A model generated the notes under the pieces. The model made no database searches and was not told the DNA's origin. It saw nothing but the letters and a program-made list of their open reading frames with translations. From contig CAZVYG010000038.1 of assembly GCA_964631605.1 (NCBI GenBank), positions 1 to 43,739 on the forward strand: a stretch of 43,739 bases of DNA, read 5' to 3'. Made by a program: the position numbers and the translations under genes. The stretch comes from JARKQH01 sp964631605 (GTDB lineage Bacteria > Verrucomicrobiota > Verrucomicrobiia > Limisphaerales > UBA8199). Below are positions 26,685 to 35,576 of this stretch, piece by piece. Every line of letters begins with the position of its first letter. Within the stretch, counting starts at the first letter, position 1.

Positions 26685-26853
26685 ACCCAAGCCGGCTCTG
26701 CCACCCGCGCGGCGCCCCGCGCAGGGACGCGCCCAAAACGCAGACTCCATCATGAATCCCGCGCTCGGAGGATGGGCGCCGGCGCGCCAAGCTCAACCAC
26801 CTCAGGCCGGACATTCTCACCGAGGCGCGAAATGAAAAGCGCTCCCCCCCAAA

Positions 26854-26884
26854 CCTCTCCTCGCTCCTGCGCCGCGACGAGAGG
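26854..26884. terminator. Hairpin between convergent oxidoreductase and ubiX genes
   Basis: CCTCTC-C-TCGC (26854-26864) pairs with GCGA-C-GAGAGG (26874-26884) around a 9-nt loop, with one mismatch. It sits 8 bp from the ubiX stop and could end both convergent transcripts. There is no strong T-run on either side. The rest of the 207-bp spacer holds nothing I recognise. Confidence 0.35.
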
Positions 26885-26891
26885 CCGGCGC

Positions 26892-27449
26892 TTATTCCGG
26901 CTCCTGGCCCCACCTCGGCGCCAGCCGTTGTTCAATGCCGAGGTGGTCGAGCACGCGCGCCACCACGCTGTCCACCACCTCCTGCACCGTCTGCGGCCGG
27001 TTGTAAAACGAGGGGTTGGCGGGCAGGATCGTGGCGCCGGCCAGCAGCAGCAGCTCGAAATTCTTCACCTGCACCAGGTTCAACGGCGTCTCGCGCGGAA
27101 CGAGGATGAGTTGTTTCTTTTCCTTGAGGACCACGTCCGCCGCGCGCAGCAAAAGGTCCTCGCTTAAACCGTGGGCGATGCGCCCGAGGGTCCCCATGCT
27201 GCACGGAATGATGACCATGGCGTCGGGAGCGTTCGAGCCGCTGGCAAACGGCGCGCTCATGCTCTTGAGGTTGTATTCACGCGCCCCGGCTGGCAGACGC
27301 AGCCCCCCGGGCAGCTCCTGCTGAATCACCACCCGCGCGTAATTGCTGAGGACGACGGCGATTTCGTGCGCCGCAGGATCGAGATTGTCCAGCAACCGCT
27401 GGGCGTACAGGGCGCCGCTGGCGCCCGTGATGGCGACAAGTATTCTCAT
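26892..27449 (-). CDS. ubiX: Flavin prenyltransferase, UbiX family
   Basis: A 185-residue cytoplasmic enzyme that joins a dimethylallyl group to reduced FMN to make prenyl-FMN, the cofactor of UbiD-type decarboxylases. The FMN-binding start is MRILVAITGASGALYAQRLL. VIIPCSMGTLGRIAHGLSED is the conserved CSM...L..IA.G motif. KKQLILVPRETPLNLVQVKN and FYNRPQTVQEVVDSVVARVL are also typical. The ATG at 27449 gives the family's normal length; the longer frame adds low-complexity residues. It is close to but not in an operon with the UbiA-type gene, and the oxidoreductase lies between them on the other strand. No UbiD partner is in the window. Confidence 0.93.
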   Translation of the reverse strand: MRILVAITGASGALYAQRLLDNLDPAAHEIAVVLSNYARVVIQQELPGGLRLPAGAREYNLKSMSAPFASGSNAPDAMVIIPCSMGTLGRIAHGLSEDLLLRAADVVLKEKKQLILVPRETPLNLVQVKNFELLLLAGATILPANPSFYNRPQTVQEVVDSVVARVLDHLGIEQRLAPRWGQEPE

Positions 27450-27668
27450 GGTTCTACCGCAGCGGGACAACCTCGGCCATGGCCTCGGACACTCTTTCTG
27501 ATCCTCGAGGTCACGCCCGGGTTCGGGCGGGTCGGCGGCCCCATAACCCGAAGGGGATGAGGGCGCTCCCACACGTTTCCCGCCTGCATGCCTCCCACAC
27601 TATCAAGGGATGCCGGAAAGTGAGACAAAATTCTTCCATCAGCGGTTGCCGGACCAGCCCTCCGGCAT

Positions 27669-27696
27669 CGCCGTCGAACAATCGCCGTCGAACAAT
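27669..27696. repeat. Two perfect tandem copies of a 14-bp unit
   Basis: CGCCGTCGAACAAT occurs twice head to tail, 43 bp before the kinase start. It is the only repeat in the 289-bp divergent region between ubiX and the kinase gene. It may be a double protein-binding site or a slippage duplication. Confidence 0.6.
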
Positions 27697-27738
27697 TACC
27701 GTGCAGTTCGAGGCGAATTATGAGAGGATGCCCAGAGC

Positions 27739-30700
27739 ATGAGTGGTCCGCGGCCAGAACGGGCAGCCGAGCCGGCAGAAAGCAATGGCAACAAAAGCGC
27801 TGCGCCGGCTGGCTCGCGTGCGGCGCAGGAGACACCCTGTCTTCCTGACCATGAGTTAGTTCGGTGCATCGGCCGCGGCAGCTACGGTGAGGTATGGCTG
27901 GCTCGGGACGCGCTAGGCACCTGGCGGGCAATAAAACTCATTTATCGGCGGCACTTCGAGCATGACCGTCCTTTCGAGCGGGAGTTTGAGGGAATTCGGA
28001 GATTTGATCCCGTTTCACGAGAGCACCCGAGCCAGTTACATGTGCTGCACGTCGGCCGAAACGATGCCCAGGGTTACTTCTATTATGTGATGGAGCTGGC
28101 CGATCCAGCCGAAACGTCAGAAGAGGAAGCCGGCGCGGTGCGGGACAACCGGGCTGGTAGCCAGCGGCCACTGAATCCGGACAATTACGTCCCGCGGACG
28201 CTTAAGCTGGAGTTGGACCGTCGAAATCGCCTGCCTTTCAACGAGTGTTTGCGCATTGCAGTCTCGCTCACCACCGCACTTGAGCATTTGCACCGTCACG
28301 GACTGGTTCATCGTGATGTAAAACCGTCGAATATTGTTTTTGTCAAAGGCGTGCCGAAGCTCGCGGACATCGGGCTGGTCGCCAGCATGGATGCCACCCT
28401 CTCCTTTGTCGGGACGAGCGGTTTCCTGCCTCCCGAGGGCCCTGGAACACCTCAAGCCGATCTGTTCAGCCTGGGCAAAGTCATCTACGAGATGTGCATG
28501 GGTCGGGATCGGCAGGAATTCCCGAAATTGCCTGCCGACCTGGAGCAGTTCGAAGACAGGGAGCGCCTGCTTGAGCTGAATGCCGTGATTCTCAAAGCGT
28601 GCCAAAGCGACCCGCGCCTGAGATACCAGTCTGCCGGGGCGATGGCCGCCGACCTCTTACTCCTGCAACGTGGCCATTCCGTTCGGCGCCTGCGCGCGGT
28701 CGAGCGCCGATTGGCTTTTCTGACGAAAGCCGGCGTGGCGATTTGCGCCATGCTGCTGGTCGCGGCTGGACTCTACTGGAACACGGCGCGGCAGGGGCGG
28801 GCGACCGCTCGTCAGCTTTACGTGGCGGACATGAACCGTGCCCTGCAGGCCTGGGAAGATGGAAACGTAAGGCTGGCACGCGAACTGTTGGAGACTCACC
28901 GCGCACGCCAGCCCGAAATGCTTGGGTTCGAGTGGCGCCTTCTGGCGCGACTCTGCGAACAGAGTGATGCCCGCTTCACGCTGCGAGGACACCAGGGCAC
29001 TGTCTGGAGCGCGGCCTTTTCGCCGGATGGTGGAACCCTGGCGACCGGCAGCGGCGATGACACGGTGAAGCTTTGGGATACGACGAGCGGACAATTGACG
29101 CACACGTTAACGGGGCACACCGGCCCGGTTCATGCCGTTGCCTTCTCGCCCGACGGCACGCTGCTGGCCTCAGCCAGCCGCGATCGAATCATAAAGCTGT
29201 GGCAGGTTGCATCTTGGTCGGAAGCGGCCGCGCTGACCGGCCACACCGACGCCGTCCGGGCAGCAGCGTTTTCGCCGGATGGCCGCCGGATGGCCAGCGG
29301 CGGGGAGGACCGCACCATTCGCTGGTGGGACATCGGGTCGCGAAAAGAAGCGGGGTGCGCTGACGCCGGATTCAGTGTGGAACAGGTGGCTTTTTCTCCG
29401 GACGGGCGGCTGCTGGCGGTTTGCGGCTCGGATATCAAGGTTCACATTTGGAATTGCGAGACCCGCCGCAAAGAACGAGAACTGCCACTGCACCAGGCCA
29501 ACGTGCTGAGTGTGGCCTGGTCCGCGGACGGGCGCACGCTGGCCAGCGGAAGCTATGACGGCACCATTCGGCTCTGGCACATGCCGGCAGGCACAGCCTT
29601 GGCCGTCCTCGGTCGCGGAGCCCCGGTGCGCTGTGTCGCTTTCGACCCGAAGAACGCGTTTCTCGCGTCGGCCAGCGAGGATGGACTGGTCCGGCTCCGG
29701 GACGTGGACCGCCATGAGGTATTGACTACATTGCGAGGCCACACGGCGAACGTCCGAGCGCTAACCTTCTCTCCGAGGAGCGGAATGTTGGCCTCAGGGG
29801 ATGAGGCTTCGGTGGCGAAATTGTGGGAGGTATCAACCTCACCCGGGCGCGAGAATGCACTCCTGCATGTCGGCATTGTTAATGGGCTGGCATTCTCGCC
29901 CGACGGCCTGAGACTGGTATCGGTTGACGCAACGACTGACACACTGCGACTGTGGGATGCCGGCTCGCAGCAACAATTGGCAGCCACCCGCACGGGCATG
30001 CGCGCCGCCTGGTGCGTGGCTTTCGCGGAGGATGGTCAAGTCGTGGCCACAGGCGGTGTGGATGCCAGCGTGCGGATCTGGAACGCAACGAACCTGTCCG
30101 AAATAGTTGTTCTTCGGGGCCACGAAGCCGCCGTGGACAGCGTTGCATTTTCCCCCGACAGCCGCTTGATCGCCAGCGGCAGCCGGGATTTCAGCGCCAG
30201 GCTCTGGGACCGCGCATCAGGCCGCGAGTTGGCGATCCTCAGAGCTTCTGCCGCCCCAATTCGGGCGGTAAGCTTCGCCCCCAACGGCAACTACCTGGCC
30301 ACCGCCAGCACTGATGGCCGCATTTGTTTGTGGGGCTCGCGTTCGTTGCGACAGGAGGCGGTGCTCGCCGCAGCCGGGAGCGAAGTAAGGGCAATTGCGT
30401 TTTCAGCGGACGGCCAAATGCTGGCTGCCGGGGGTGGCGACCGGGTGATTCGTCTTTGGGATTTGCGCCGGAAAAGGCTCACGGCAACGATGGCGGGACA
30501 CTCGGCCATGATCAGCTCTCTTGCCTTCTCAGCCGACGGGAGAACGCTTGTTTCGGGCAGTTGGGATAGCACACTGAGACTCTGGAACGTGCGTGTGCAG
30601 CGGGAAGTTGGAACGTTAAATGCCCATTCCGGGCAGGTGACACAAGTCCGTTTTGCACACGATGGGAGTGTTCTGGCCTCTGCCAGCAGCGATGGCACGG

Positions 30701-30780
30701 TCCGGCTCTGGCGCGCGACAGGCGCTCTCGCTGACGGAGAACTTAAAGGCCCGCAGCCGGCACGGAAACCCACATACTAA
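27739..30780 (+). CDS. Ser/Thr protein kinase with single TM and 14 WD40 repeats
   Basis: A 1013-residue receptor-like kinase. The kinase domain (~38-320) has P-loop GRGSYGEV (45-52), Lys66 in AIKLI and catalytic loop HRDVKPSN (191-198). The Mg-binding motif is DIG (210-212) instead of DFG, and the activation segment includes GTSGFLPPE. A TM helix follows (about 331-350, AGVAICAMLLVAAGLYW), then a helical linker. From ~405 to 1000 there are 14 WD40 units of the form FSPDGxxLASGSxDxTVRLWD, enough for two seven-bladed propellers, presumably extracytoplasmic. GAGAGG lies 11 bases before the ATG. An FHA protein is encoded 16 kb upstream and a sigma factor and surface operon lie downstream, but a link is only possible, not shown. 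Insertions in the N-lobe (~125-150) are unusual. Confidence 0.9.
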   Translation: MSGPRPERAAEPAESNGNKSAAPAGSRAAQETPCLPDHELVRCIGRGSYGEVWLARDALGTWRAIKLIYRRHFEHDRPFEREFEGIRRFDPVSREHPSQLHVLHVGRNDAQGYFYYVMELADPAETSEEEAGAVRDNRAGSQRPLNPDNYVPRTLKLELDRRNRLPFNECLRIAVSLTTALEHLHRHGLVHRDVKPSNIVFVKGVPKLADIGLVASMDATLSFVGTSGFLPPEGPGTPQADLFSLGKVIYEMCMGRDRQEFPKLPADLEQFEDRERLLELNAVILKACQSDPRLRYQSAGAMAADLLLLQRGHSVRRLRAVERRLAFLTKAGVAICAMLLVAAGLYWNTARQGRATARQLYVADMNRALQAWEDGNVRLARELLETHRARQPEMLGFEWRLLARLCEQSDARFTLRGHQGTVWSAAFSPDGGTLATGSGDDTVKLWDTTSGQLTHTLTGHTGPVHAVAFSPDGTLLASASRDRIIKLWQVASWSEAAALTGHTDAVRAAAFSPDGRRMASGGEDRTIRWWDIGSRKEAGCADAGFSVEQVAFSPDGRLLAVCGSDIKVHIWNCETRRKERELPLHQANVLSVAWSADGRTLASGSYDGTIRLWHMPAGTALAVLGRGAPVRCVAFDPKNAFLASASEDGLVRLRDVDRHEVLTTLRGHTANVRALTFSPRSGMLASGDEASVAKLWEVSTSPGRENALLHVGIVNGLAFSPDGLRLVSVDATTDTLRLWDAGSQQQLAATRTGMRAAWCVAFAEDGQVVATGGVDASVRIWNATNLSEIVVLRGHEAAVDSVAFSPDSRLIASGSRDFSARLWDRASGRELAILRASAAPIRAVSFAPNGNYLATASTDGRICLWGSRSLRQEAVLAAAGSEVRAIAFSADGQMLAAGGGDRVIRLWDLRRKRLTATMAGHSAMISSLAFSADGRTLVSGSWDSTLRLWNVRVQREVGTLNAHSGQVTQVRFAHDGSVLASASSDGTVRLWRATGALADGELKGPQPARKPTY

Positions 30781-30797
30781 GGGTTTGTCTTAAGCCT

Positions 30798-31313
30798 TCA
30801 CGGTTGATTAAGCCGGTAAAACAGTGCCGGCAGGGTGGTCGGGACCACCACCGGATTGGTTGCGCCGCTCGGCGAATTCGTCCAATTGGCGGGCGACAGA
30901 CTCCAGGTTTGCTGCAAAACGAAACCGGGCGTGTTCGGTGACCACGAAATCGTCGCATTCCCCCGGGTGGCGGGGGCAATGGTGAGCACCGGCGCCCCAG
31001 GCACCTGGACGGCCGTGGGCAATGCCCAAAAACCACCGGTAACGGAATGCGGGCTATTGGTCATCAACCCTCCGGCATCCGCTTGCCCGATGGTGCCGCT
31101 GACGGAGTACACCCCGCCCGTGCTGGTGCCGCCGCCGCCGTCAACAGTGTACCAGTCAATAGTGTAGCTCTGCGCGTGAGCAGGAGGTGGCAGGAGCCAC
31201 ACGGCCGCCAACGAAAGCCACAGGATTGCGCAGCACCGCAAAGCCCGAGCCGACGAGGACAGAGGACAGAAGACGAAGGATGGAAGTCGCTGGCTGTTCA
31301 TGGCGTCGTTCAC
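30798..31313 (-). CDS. Small secreted beta-rich protein
   Basis: A 171-residue exported protein. The start is a GTG that overlaps the previous stop (GTGA); an ATG at 31301 is an alternative. The signal peptide ends near PPPAHAQ. The mature part begins SYTIDWYTVDGGGGTSTGGV then YSVSGTIGQADAGG and VTGGFWALP, a pattern I associate with secreted Verrucomicrobia proteins. The C-terminal 80 residues read like a beta-sandwich with FVLQQTWSLSPANWTNSP and LFYRLNQP. The same end type occurs in the upstream beta-helix protein (FILQQSATLDPPDWENNL, MFYRLHP), so the two share a C-terminal module. No enzyme motif is visible. Last gene of the three-gene secreted operon, converging with the kinase gene. Confidence 0.7.
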   Translation of the reverse strand: MNDAMNSQRLPSFVFCPLSSSARALRCCAILWLSLAAVWLLPPPAHAQSYTIDWYTVDGGGGTSTGGVYSVSGTIGQADAGGLMTNSPHSVTGGFWALPTAVQVPGAPVLTIAPATRGNATISWSPNTPGFVLQQTWSLSPANWTNSPSGATNPVVVPTTLPALFYRLNQP

Positions 31314-33007
31314 GGATGGAGCCGATAGAACATGCTGCCGAGCGCCGGCGTAATGAACACGCGCTTCTCAGCACCTACCACCGTGACCGGGTTGAGGTTG
31401 TTCTCCCAATCCGGTGGGTCGAGGGTGGCGCTCTGCTGCAGGATGAAGCAGGAGGACGCGGGCCAGGCAATCATGACCCCGTTCCCGGTCGTCAGCCGCG
31501 CGATGGTCAGGGGGACCGCCGCAGCGCTCGGATAGGACTGGAGCTCATAGGCTCCGATATCGCTGCCCTTGCCGGAAGACACACCGGCGGTGACGAGGAC
31601 GGGGCGGGGCTGGGCGATCTGGTCAACGGCCAGGCAGCCGACGCAATCGCTGCCCTCGTCAATGGCCGGGCTGCAGGCAAGCGGCGCTTGGGTGGGCGTT
31701 TCACCGCCGTTGTTCTGCAACGGCCCCAAGCGTGGATCCAGTGGCAGCGCGGCGGTGCCAAGCAAATCGCGCGGAACACCGGCCAAAATCCAGCCGCTGC
31801 TGCCAAAGGGATTGCCGATCAGATTGAAGCCGCCGCTGGCGATCACGCCCCAAACGTCGGCGCTGTTGAAATAGGCACTGGCGCTGCCCAGTGCCGGGAG
31901 CGCCCGGTTGGCCGCGATCAGGGTGTTGTCCATGGCCAGGGGAACGCCGCCGAAGCCCAAGAAATACAAACCCCATCCGTTTACAAAACCATCGGCCCCC
32001 GCGTTACCCGGCGTCGCGCCTGCGCCGCCTGCCCCCCCTTTGCCCGCCCGGCACACGTTCGTGCTGATCGTCGTGTGTTTGAACCCTGTCACTCCCATGC
32101 TGCTCTTCTCGATCCAGACGGCGCCGCCCTCGGCAAATCCCCCGGCGCCGCCGTCGCTGCCGTCGAGTTCGGGACTGGCGGCATTGCCGCCCCGCCCCCC
32201 TGCTCCTCCAATAGCCGCATTGGCTGCGAAAGTGCAGTTCACGGCGGCGAGGTCCACGGCGTCGTACGCGGTGTACAGCGCGCCGCCCCTGGCCCAGCCG
32301 CCTTGGCCCCCGTAGCCGTCGGTGGTTCCACCAAAACCTCTTCCCCCCGCCCCGCCGGTGGCGGAGTTCTGGTGACCAAACGTGCAGTTGTTCAGGACCA
32401 GGTCGCCTCCGTGGTTATAGATGGCACCACCCTGGGCGTCTCCCCCTTTGCCCCCGTGGCCCGGCAGCCAGGTGTAGCCGGGGTCAAAGGCATTGCCACC
32501 GGCCCCGCCGATGACCTCGCAGCCTTCGAAATGGCAATAGTTCACAGTGAGGAGGCCTGCATCCTGCAAGATGGCGCCTCCCTGGGCCAAACCGCCCGGT
32601 TGTCCATCGCGGGCTTGTGCTGTTCCGTTGGCCCCGGCAGCACCCACCACCTTGCCCTTGAGGCGCAAACCCTGAATCGTAACGTTAGGGCCTTCTTCGG
32701 CCGATTCGATGTGAAACACCCGCTGATTGAAGCCCTCGATGCCCAAGTGGGTCGCCCCCAGCCCGGTGATGGTCACGTTCTGATCAATGACCAACTCGCC
32801 GCTGTTGAGGACGATGGTGGCGCCATCCAGACCAGGGGCAAAGTCAATGGTGTCACCGGCATTGGCCGCCGCGATGGCGGCGCGCAACGTGCCTGCGCCA
32901 GCGTCAGCGGAACTGGTCACGGTGATGGTGGCCGCTTCCGCTTGCGTGCAGAGGCAAGCCGCGGTCGCCAGCAGGGCCAGTCGAAACAAAGGGATCTGGA
33001 TTTTCAT
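31310..33007 (-). CDS. Secreted right-handed beta-helix (choice-of-anchor Q type) protein
   Basis: A 565-residue exported protein. AGGA lies 9 bases before the ATG at 33007, and the signal peptide is MKIQIPLFRLALLATAACLC. TITVTSSADAGAGTLRAAIA and ANAGDTIDFAPGLDGATIVL are the standard opening of polymorphic outer-membrane-like beta-helix proteins. The middle has Gly-rich coils of the type GGAGGRGG and AQGGAIYNHGGDLVLNNCTF. Near the end NGGETPTQAPLACSPAIDEG and DIGAYELQ form the choice-of-anchor Q motif. The final ~70 residues share the FILQQS...FYRLHP module with the next gene, possibly a sorting or assembly domain. It is likely on the cell surface or in the matrix; the ligand is unknown. It lies 46 bp downstream of the YadA-like gene. 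Confidence 0.82.
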   Translation of the reverse strand: MKIQIPLFRLALLATAACLCTQAEAATITVTSSADAGAGTLRAAIAAANAGDTIDFAPGLDGATIVLNSGELVIDQNVTITGLGATHLGIEGFNQRVFHIESAEEGPNVTIQGLRLKGKVVGAAGANGTAQARDGQPGGLAQGGAILQDAGLLTVNYCHFEGCEVIGGAGGNAFDPGYTWLPGHGGKGGDAQGGAIYNHGGDLVLNNCTFGHQNSATGGAGGRGFGGTTDGYGGQGGWARGGALYTAYDAVDLAAVNCTFAANAAIGGAGGRGGNAASPELDGSDGGAGGFAEGGAVWIEKSSMGVTGFKHTTISTNVCRAGKGGAGGAGATPGNAGADGFVNGWGLYFLGFGGVPLAMDNTLIAANRALPALGSASAYFNSADVWGVIASGGFNLIGNPFGSSGWILAGVPRDLLGTAALPLDPRLGPLQNNGGETPTQAPLACSPAIDEGSDCVGCLAVDQIAQPRPVLVTAGVSSGKGSDIGAYELQSYPSAAAVPLTIARLTTGNGVMIAWPASSCFILQQSATLDPPDWENNLNPVTVVGAEKRVFITPALGSMFYRLHP

Positions 33008-33053
33008 GGTGTTGTCCTTTGGTTTTTGTTTTGCGGTTTCAACAAGGTCCAAT

Positions 33054-35423
33054 TCAGAAGATCACTTCGGCCGTTCGCACGGTGGCGACCCAGCGGACGG
33101 TTTGGCCGGCGGAGCCGGTGACGCGGATCACGAGCGCATCGTTGACATTGTCAGTGGTCGCGTCCACCTCCCACGCGGCGACGTCCTCCCGCAGGACTTC
33201 CGGTGCCTGAAACGTGCCGGCCATGGCGCCGCCGACGTTTTCGACCACGCCGGTTAAGCGGTAGCCCGCTGAGTTGCCAGTGTTACTGCGCCCGACCACG
33301 AGGACTTCGAAGGTCCAGGTCGCGCCACTGGGCACGGTCAGGCGCAGACTCGCGCCGTCCAGGAACAACTCGCTTTGGGTGGCATCGGTCGTGGTGCGCC
33401 GCACCACATAGGCCGACGCCTGCGCGTCCCCGGTGACGGCGAAGCGTCCGCTGGCGTGGGCCAGTTGTGCATAGTGGCTGGCTTTCGCGAAGCGCCCGCC
33501 CGGGATCATGGCGTAATCAGCGTTGCTCGAGATCAGATTGGCGTAACCGCCCGCGATGGTGGCGTAGCTGGTGTTGGGTTCAATGGTGTGGGCATACCCG
33601 CCGGAGACCGTCGAGTAAGTGGAATTGGTCTCGATCCAGTTCGCGCCCCCGCCGCCGATGGTGGCGTAGCCGGAATCGGACCGGATGATGTTCTGATAGC
33701 CGCCGCTGACAGTCGCGCGAAGGGCGTTGGTCCCGACTTCATTGTTGTCCCCGCCACCGATGGACGCTCCGATACTGCGTGGGCCAATCGTGTGGCCGAT
33801 ACCTCCGGCAATCGTGGTATAGGTGGCGTTGGTGCCGATGGCGTTGCCGCTCCCCCCGCCAATCGTCGCGCCGGTCGCACTCACACCGATGAAATGTAAT
33901 CGCCCGCCGGCAATCACCGCGTATTCGGCATTGGTGCTGATCGTGTTGCCATTGCCGCCGCCGATGGTGGATTGCTGCCCGCCGGTTCGAATATGGTTGT
34001 ACCCGCCCCCGGCGACGGTCGCCGACGTCGCGTTGGTGCCAATGGAGTTGGCCACACCGCCGCCGATGGTCGAGCGGGATGCACCCGCGTGGATGACGTT
34101 GTTGGTGCCGCCGCCGATGGTGGTCGAGGTCGCGTCCTTCTGAATGTCGTTGGCTGTGCCGCCGCTGATGACGGCATACGTGGAGTTGGTGGCGAGGGTG
34201 TTGTCCCACCCGCCGCCAATGTTCGCACGGTCGGCGTAAAGATGATTGCCAATGCCTCCGCTGATCGTGCCGCCGTTGACATTGGTGCCGATGAAGTTGC
34301 TGGCGCCACCGCCCACCGTCGAGTAACTCGATCCGTGCTCGATGGTGTTGTCGTAGCCGCCCGCGATCGTGCTGGCGTTGATCAACCCGGCGGTGGTGCC
34401 CGCGATCCGGTTCATCCACCCCCCGCCGATGCTGGCGCGAATCGAGTTGGTCCCAATGCTCTGCAACTCTCCGCCGGCAACGGTGGCGTTGCACGCGCCG
34501 GCCTCAATCTCGTTGCCATAGCCGCCGCCAATCAGCGCACTCGTGGCGGCTGCTTCAATGACATTTTCGAGGCCGCCACCGATGAACGCGCCCGCGCCAC
34601 CGGCGGTGTTGTTGTTGCCTCCGCCGATGGTGGCGAACCTGCCACTGGCGCTGTTGTTGGCCCCACCGGCAATCACAGCGCCGTAAGCTCCCGGCGTAAC
34701 GGCATTGTCGCTGTGGCCGCCGATCACGTTGGGGGCGTTCGTTGTGGGTTCCAGACGGAACGCGCGCCCGCTGTTCACTTTGAATTCGAGCGCCTGGTTG
34801 TCGCTCGTGCCGAGATAATTCACGCCGGGGGTAGTGCCGGCGTTGCCGGTTAGTTTCCAGTAACGGGCATCATACCGCGCATCCGTGAAGGCGGTATTGA
34901 GCGAAAAGATCGTCCCCGCCAGGCTCAAACCGCTTCCGGCCGAATAGAGGGTATTGTCATCCACACCATCCGCCAGGCCGGCAGGCACGCCCGTCAGCGC
35001 CAGCCAGGGAACGCTGGTCGCGCTGGCGGCTGTCCCTGCGTTCGGCGCGTACAGGGCGTAGGGCGTCGGGGTAAGCGGCTGCCTCGGCGCCAAGGTTGTA
35101 AAGGCGCGCGTCTCAAAAGGTGCAACCCGAATCTCAAGCCAGCGGGACGGCCCCGTAAAGATGTTCGCTCCATAGTCAAGTGTGGTCGTGAACAGGCCGT
35201 TGCTCACGACCATCCCGAACCGGTCCAAGGTGAGGCCCTGCTGGCTGCCGCCCTCGGCGGCATCGAAGAGCAGGAACTGCAGATCGTAGCTCCCGTTGAC
35301 CGGGCCATTGGTGTCGTTGAGCACGCCCTGGTACGTGAACGCAGTGCCTTGCGCGACCACCGAACGCGATACCAGGCACAGCAACGCAAGTCCCACCACT
35401 GCCAAAGCGGAGTTGGTTCTCAT
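33054..35423 (-). CDS. Secreted YadA-head-like repeat protein
   Basis: A 789-residue exported protein with signal peptide MRTNSALAVVGLALLCLVSR. Residues ~26-126 are the frequent secreted N-domain with GTAFTYQGVLNDTNGPVNGS, YDLQFLLFDAA, RWLEIRV and LTPTPYALYA. Residues ~232-647 hold about 25 short repeats, most of 17 residues, of the form TNATYTTIAGGxGNxIG, resembling the beta-roll of YadA-type trimeric adhesin heads. The last 140 residues (SGRFAVTGDAQASAYVVRRT onward) form a unique beta-rich C-terminal domain. There is no YadA membrane anchor, so it must be secreted or attached another way. First gene of the secreted operon, divergent from the sigma factor. Confidence 0.8.
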   Translation of the reverse strand: MRTNSALAVVGLALLCLVSRSVVAQGTAFTYQGVLNDTNGPVNGSYDLQFLLFDAAEGGSQQGLTLDRFGMVVSNGLFTTTLDYGANIFTGPSRWLEIRVAPFETRAFTTLAPRQPLTPTPYALYAPNAGTAASATSVPWLALTGVPAGLADGVDDNTLYSAGSGLSLAGTIFSLNTAFTDARYDARYWKLTGNAGTTPGVNYLGTSDNQALEFKVNSGRAFRLEPTTNAPNVIGGHSDNAVTPGAYGAVIAGGANNSASGRFATIGGGNNNTAGGAGAFIGGGLENVIEAAATSALIGGGYGNEIEAGACNATVAGGELQSIGTNSIRASIGGGWMNRIAGTTAGLINASTIAGGYDNTIEHGSSYSTVGGGASNFIGTNVNGGTISGGIGNHLYADRANIGGGWDNTLATNSTYAVISGGTANDIQKDATSTTIGGGTNNVIHAGASRSTIGGGVANSIGTNATSATVAGGGYNHIRTGGQQSTIGGGNGNTISTNAEYAVIAGGRLHFIGVSATGATIGGGSGNAIGTNATYTTIAGGIGHTIGPRSIGASIGGGDNNEVGTNALRATVSGGYQNIIRSDSGYATIGGGGANWIETNSTYSTVSGGYAHTIEPNTSYATIAGGYANLISSNADYAMIPGGRFAKASHYAQLAHASGRFAVTGDAQASAYVVRRTTTDATQSELFLDGASLRLTVPSGATWTFEVLVVGRSNTGNSAGYRLTGVVENVGGAMAGTFQAPEVLREDVAAWEVDATTDNVNDALVIRVTGSAGQTVRWVATVRTAEVIF
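33483..34730 (-). repeat. Coding tandem repeats (mostly 51-bp period) in the YadA-like gene
   Basis: About 25 in-frame repeats, most encoding 17 residues around an [IV]-x-G-G core with a TN or similar pair in the turn. The protein pattern is much better conserved than the DNA, which argues for long-standing selection on fold and against recent duplication. Confidence 0.75.
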
Positions 35424-35506
35424 AAAAAGTTAGTGTTTAGCGAGCCGGCGCCCGCCATTCGGGTTTGGTTGAGTTCATGACAAGGGTACCAACAACCGCC
35501 CAGCGA

Positions 35507-35561
35507 AATTCTTTCAAGGAATTCACTCCGACGACCGATTTTGGTGTGCAGTTGAAAGAAT
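35507..35561. promoter_or_regulatory. Inverted 10-bp sites in the divergent sigma/secreted-operon promoter region
   Basis: ATTCTTTCAA (35508-35517) and its exact complement TTGAAAGAAT (35552-35561) flank 34 bp. The first site is also part of a near-palindrome AATTCTTTCAAGGAATT (35507-35523). A third TTGAAAGAAT occurs inside the sigma gene at 35980. The 180-bp divergent space otherwise holds only the sigma-gene leader. Confidence 0.45.
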
Positions 35562-35576
35562 CAGGTCCTTGCCACT

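Noticed and set aside
26750..26935. A 61-codon minus-strand frame between the oxidoreductase and ubiX
   Set aside because: It overlaps the 3' end of ubiX, has an Arg/Gly-rich low-complexity composition and no ribosome-binding site.
31187..33121. A 644-codon plus-strand open frame opposite the beta-helix gene
   Set aside because: It is a shadow of the GC-rich minus-strand gene; the minus strand has a signal peptide, a ribosome-binding site and recognisable domains.
33483..34730. Regularly spaced repeats that could suggest a CRISPR array
   Set aside because: The period is about 51 bp and in frame, the DNA copies are diverged, and they encode a continuous repeat protein; there are no identical repeats with unique spacers and no cas genes.
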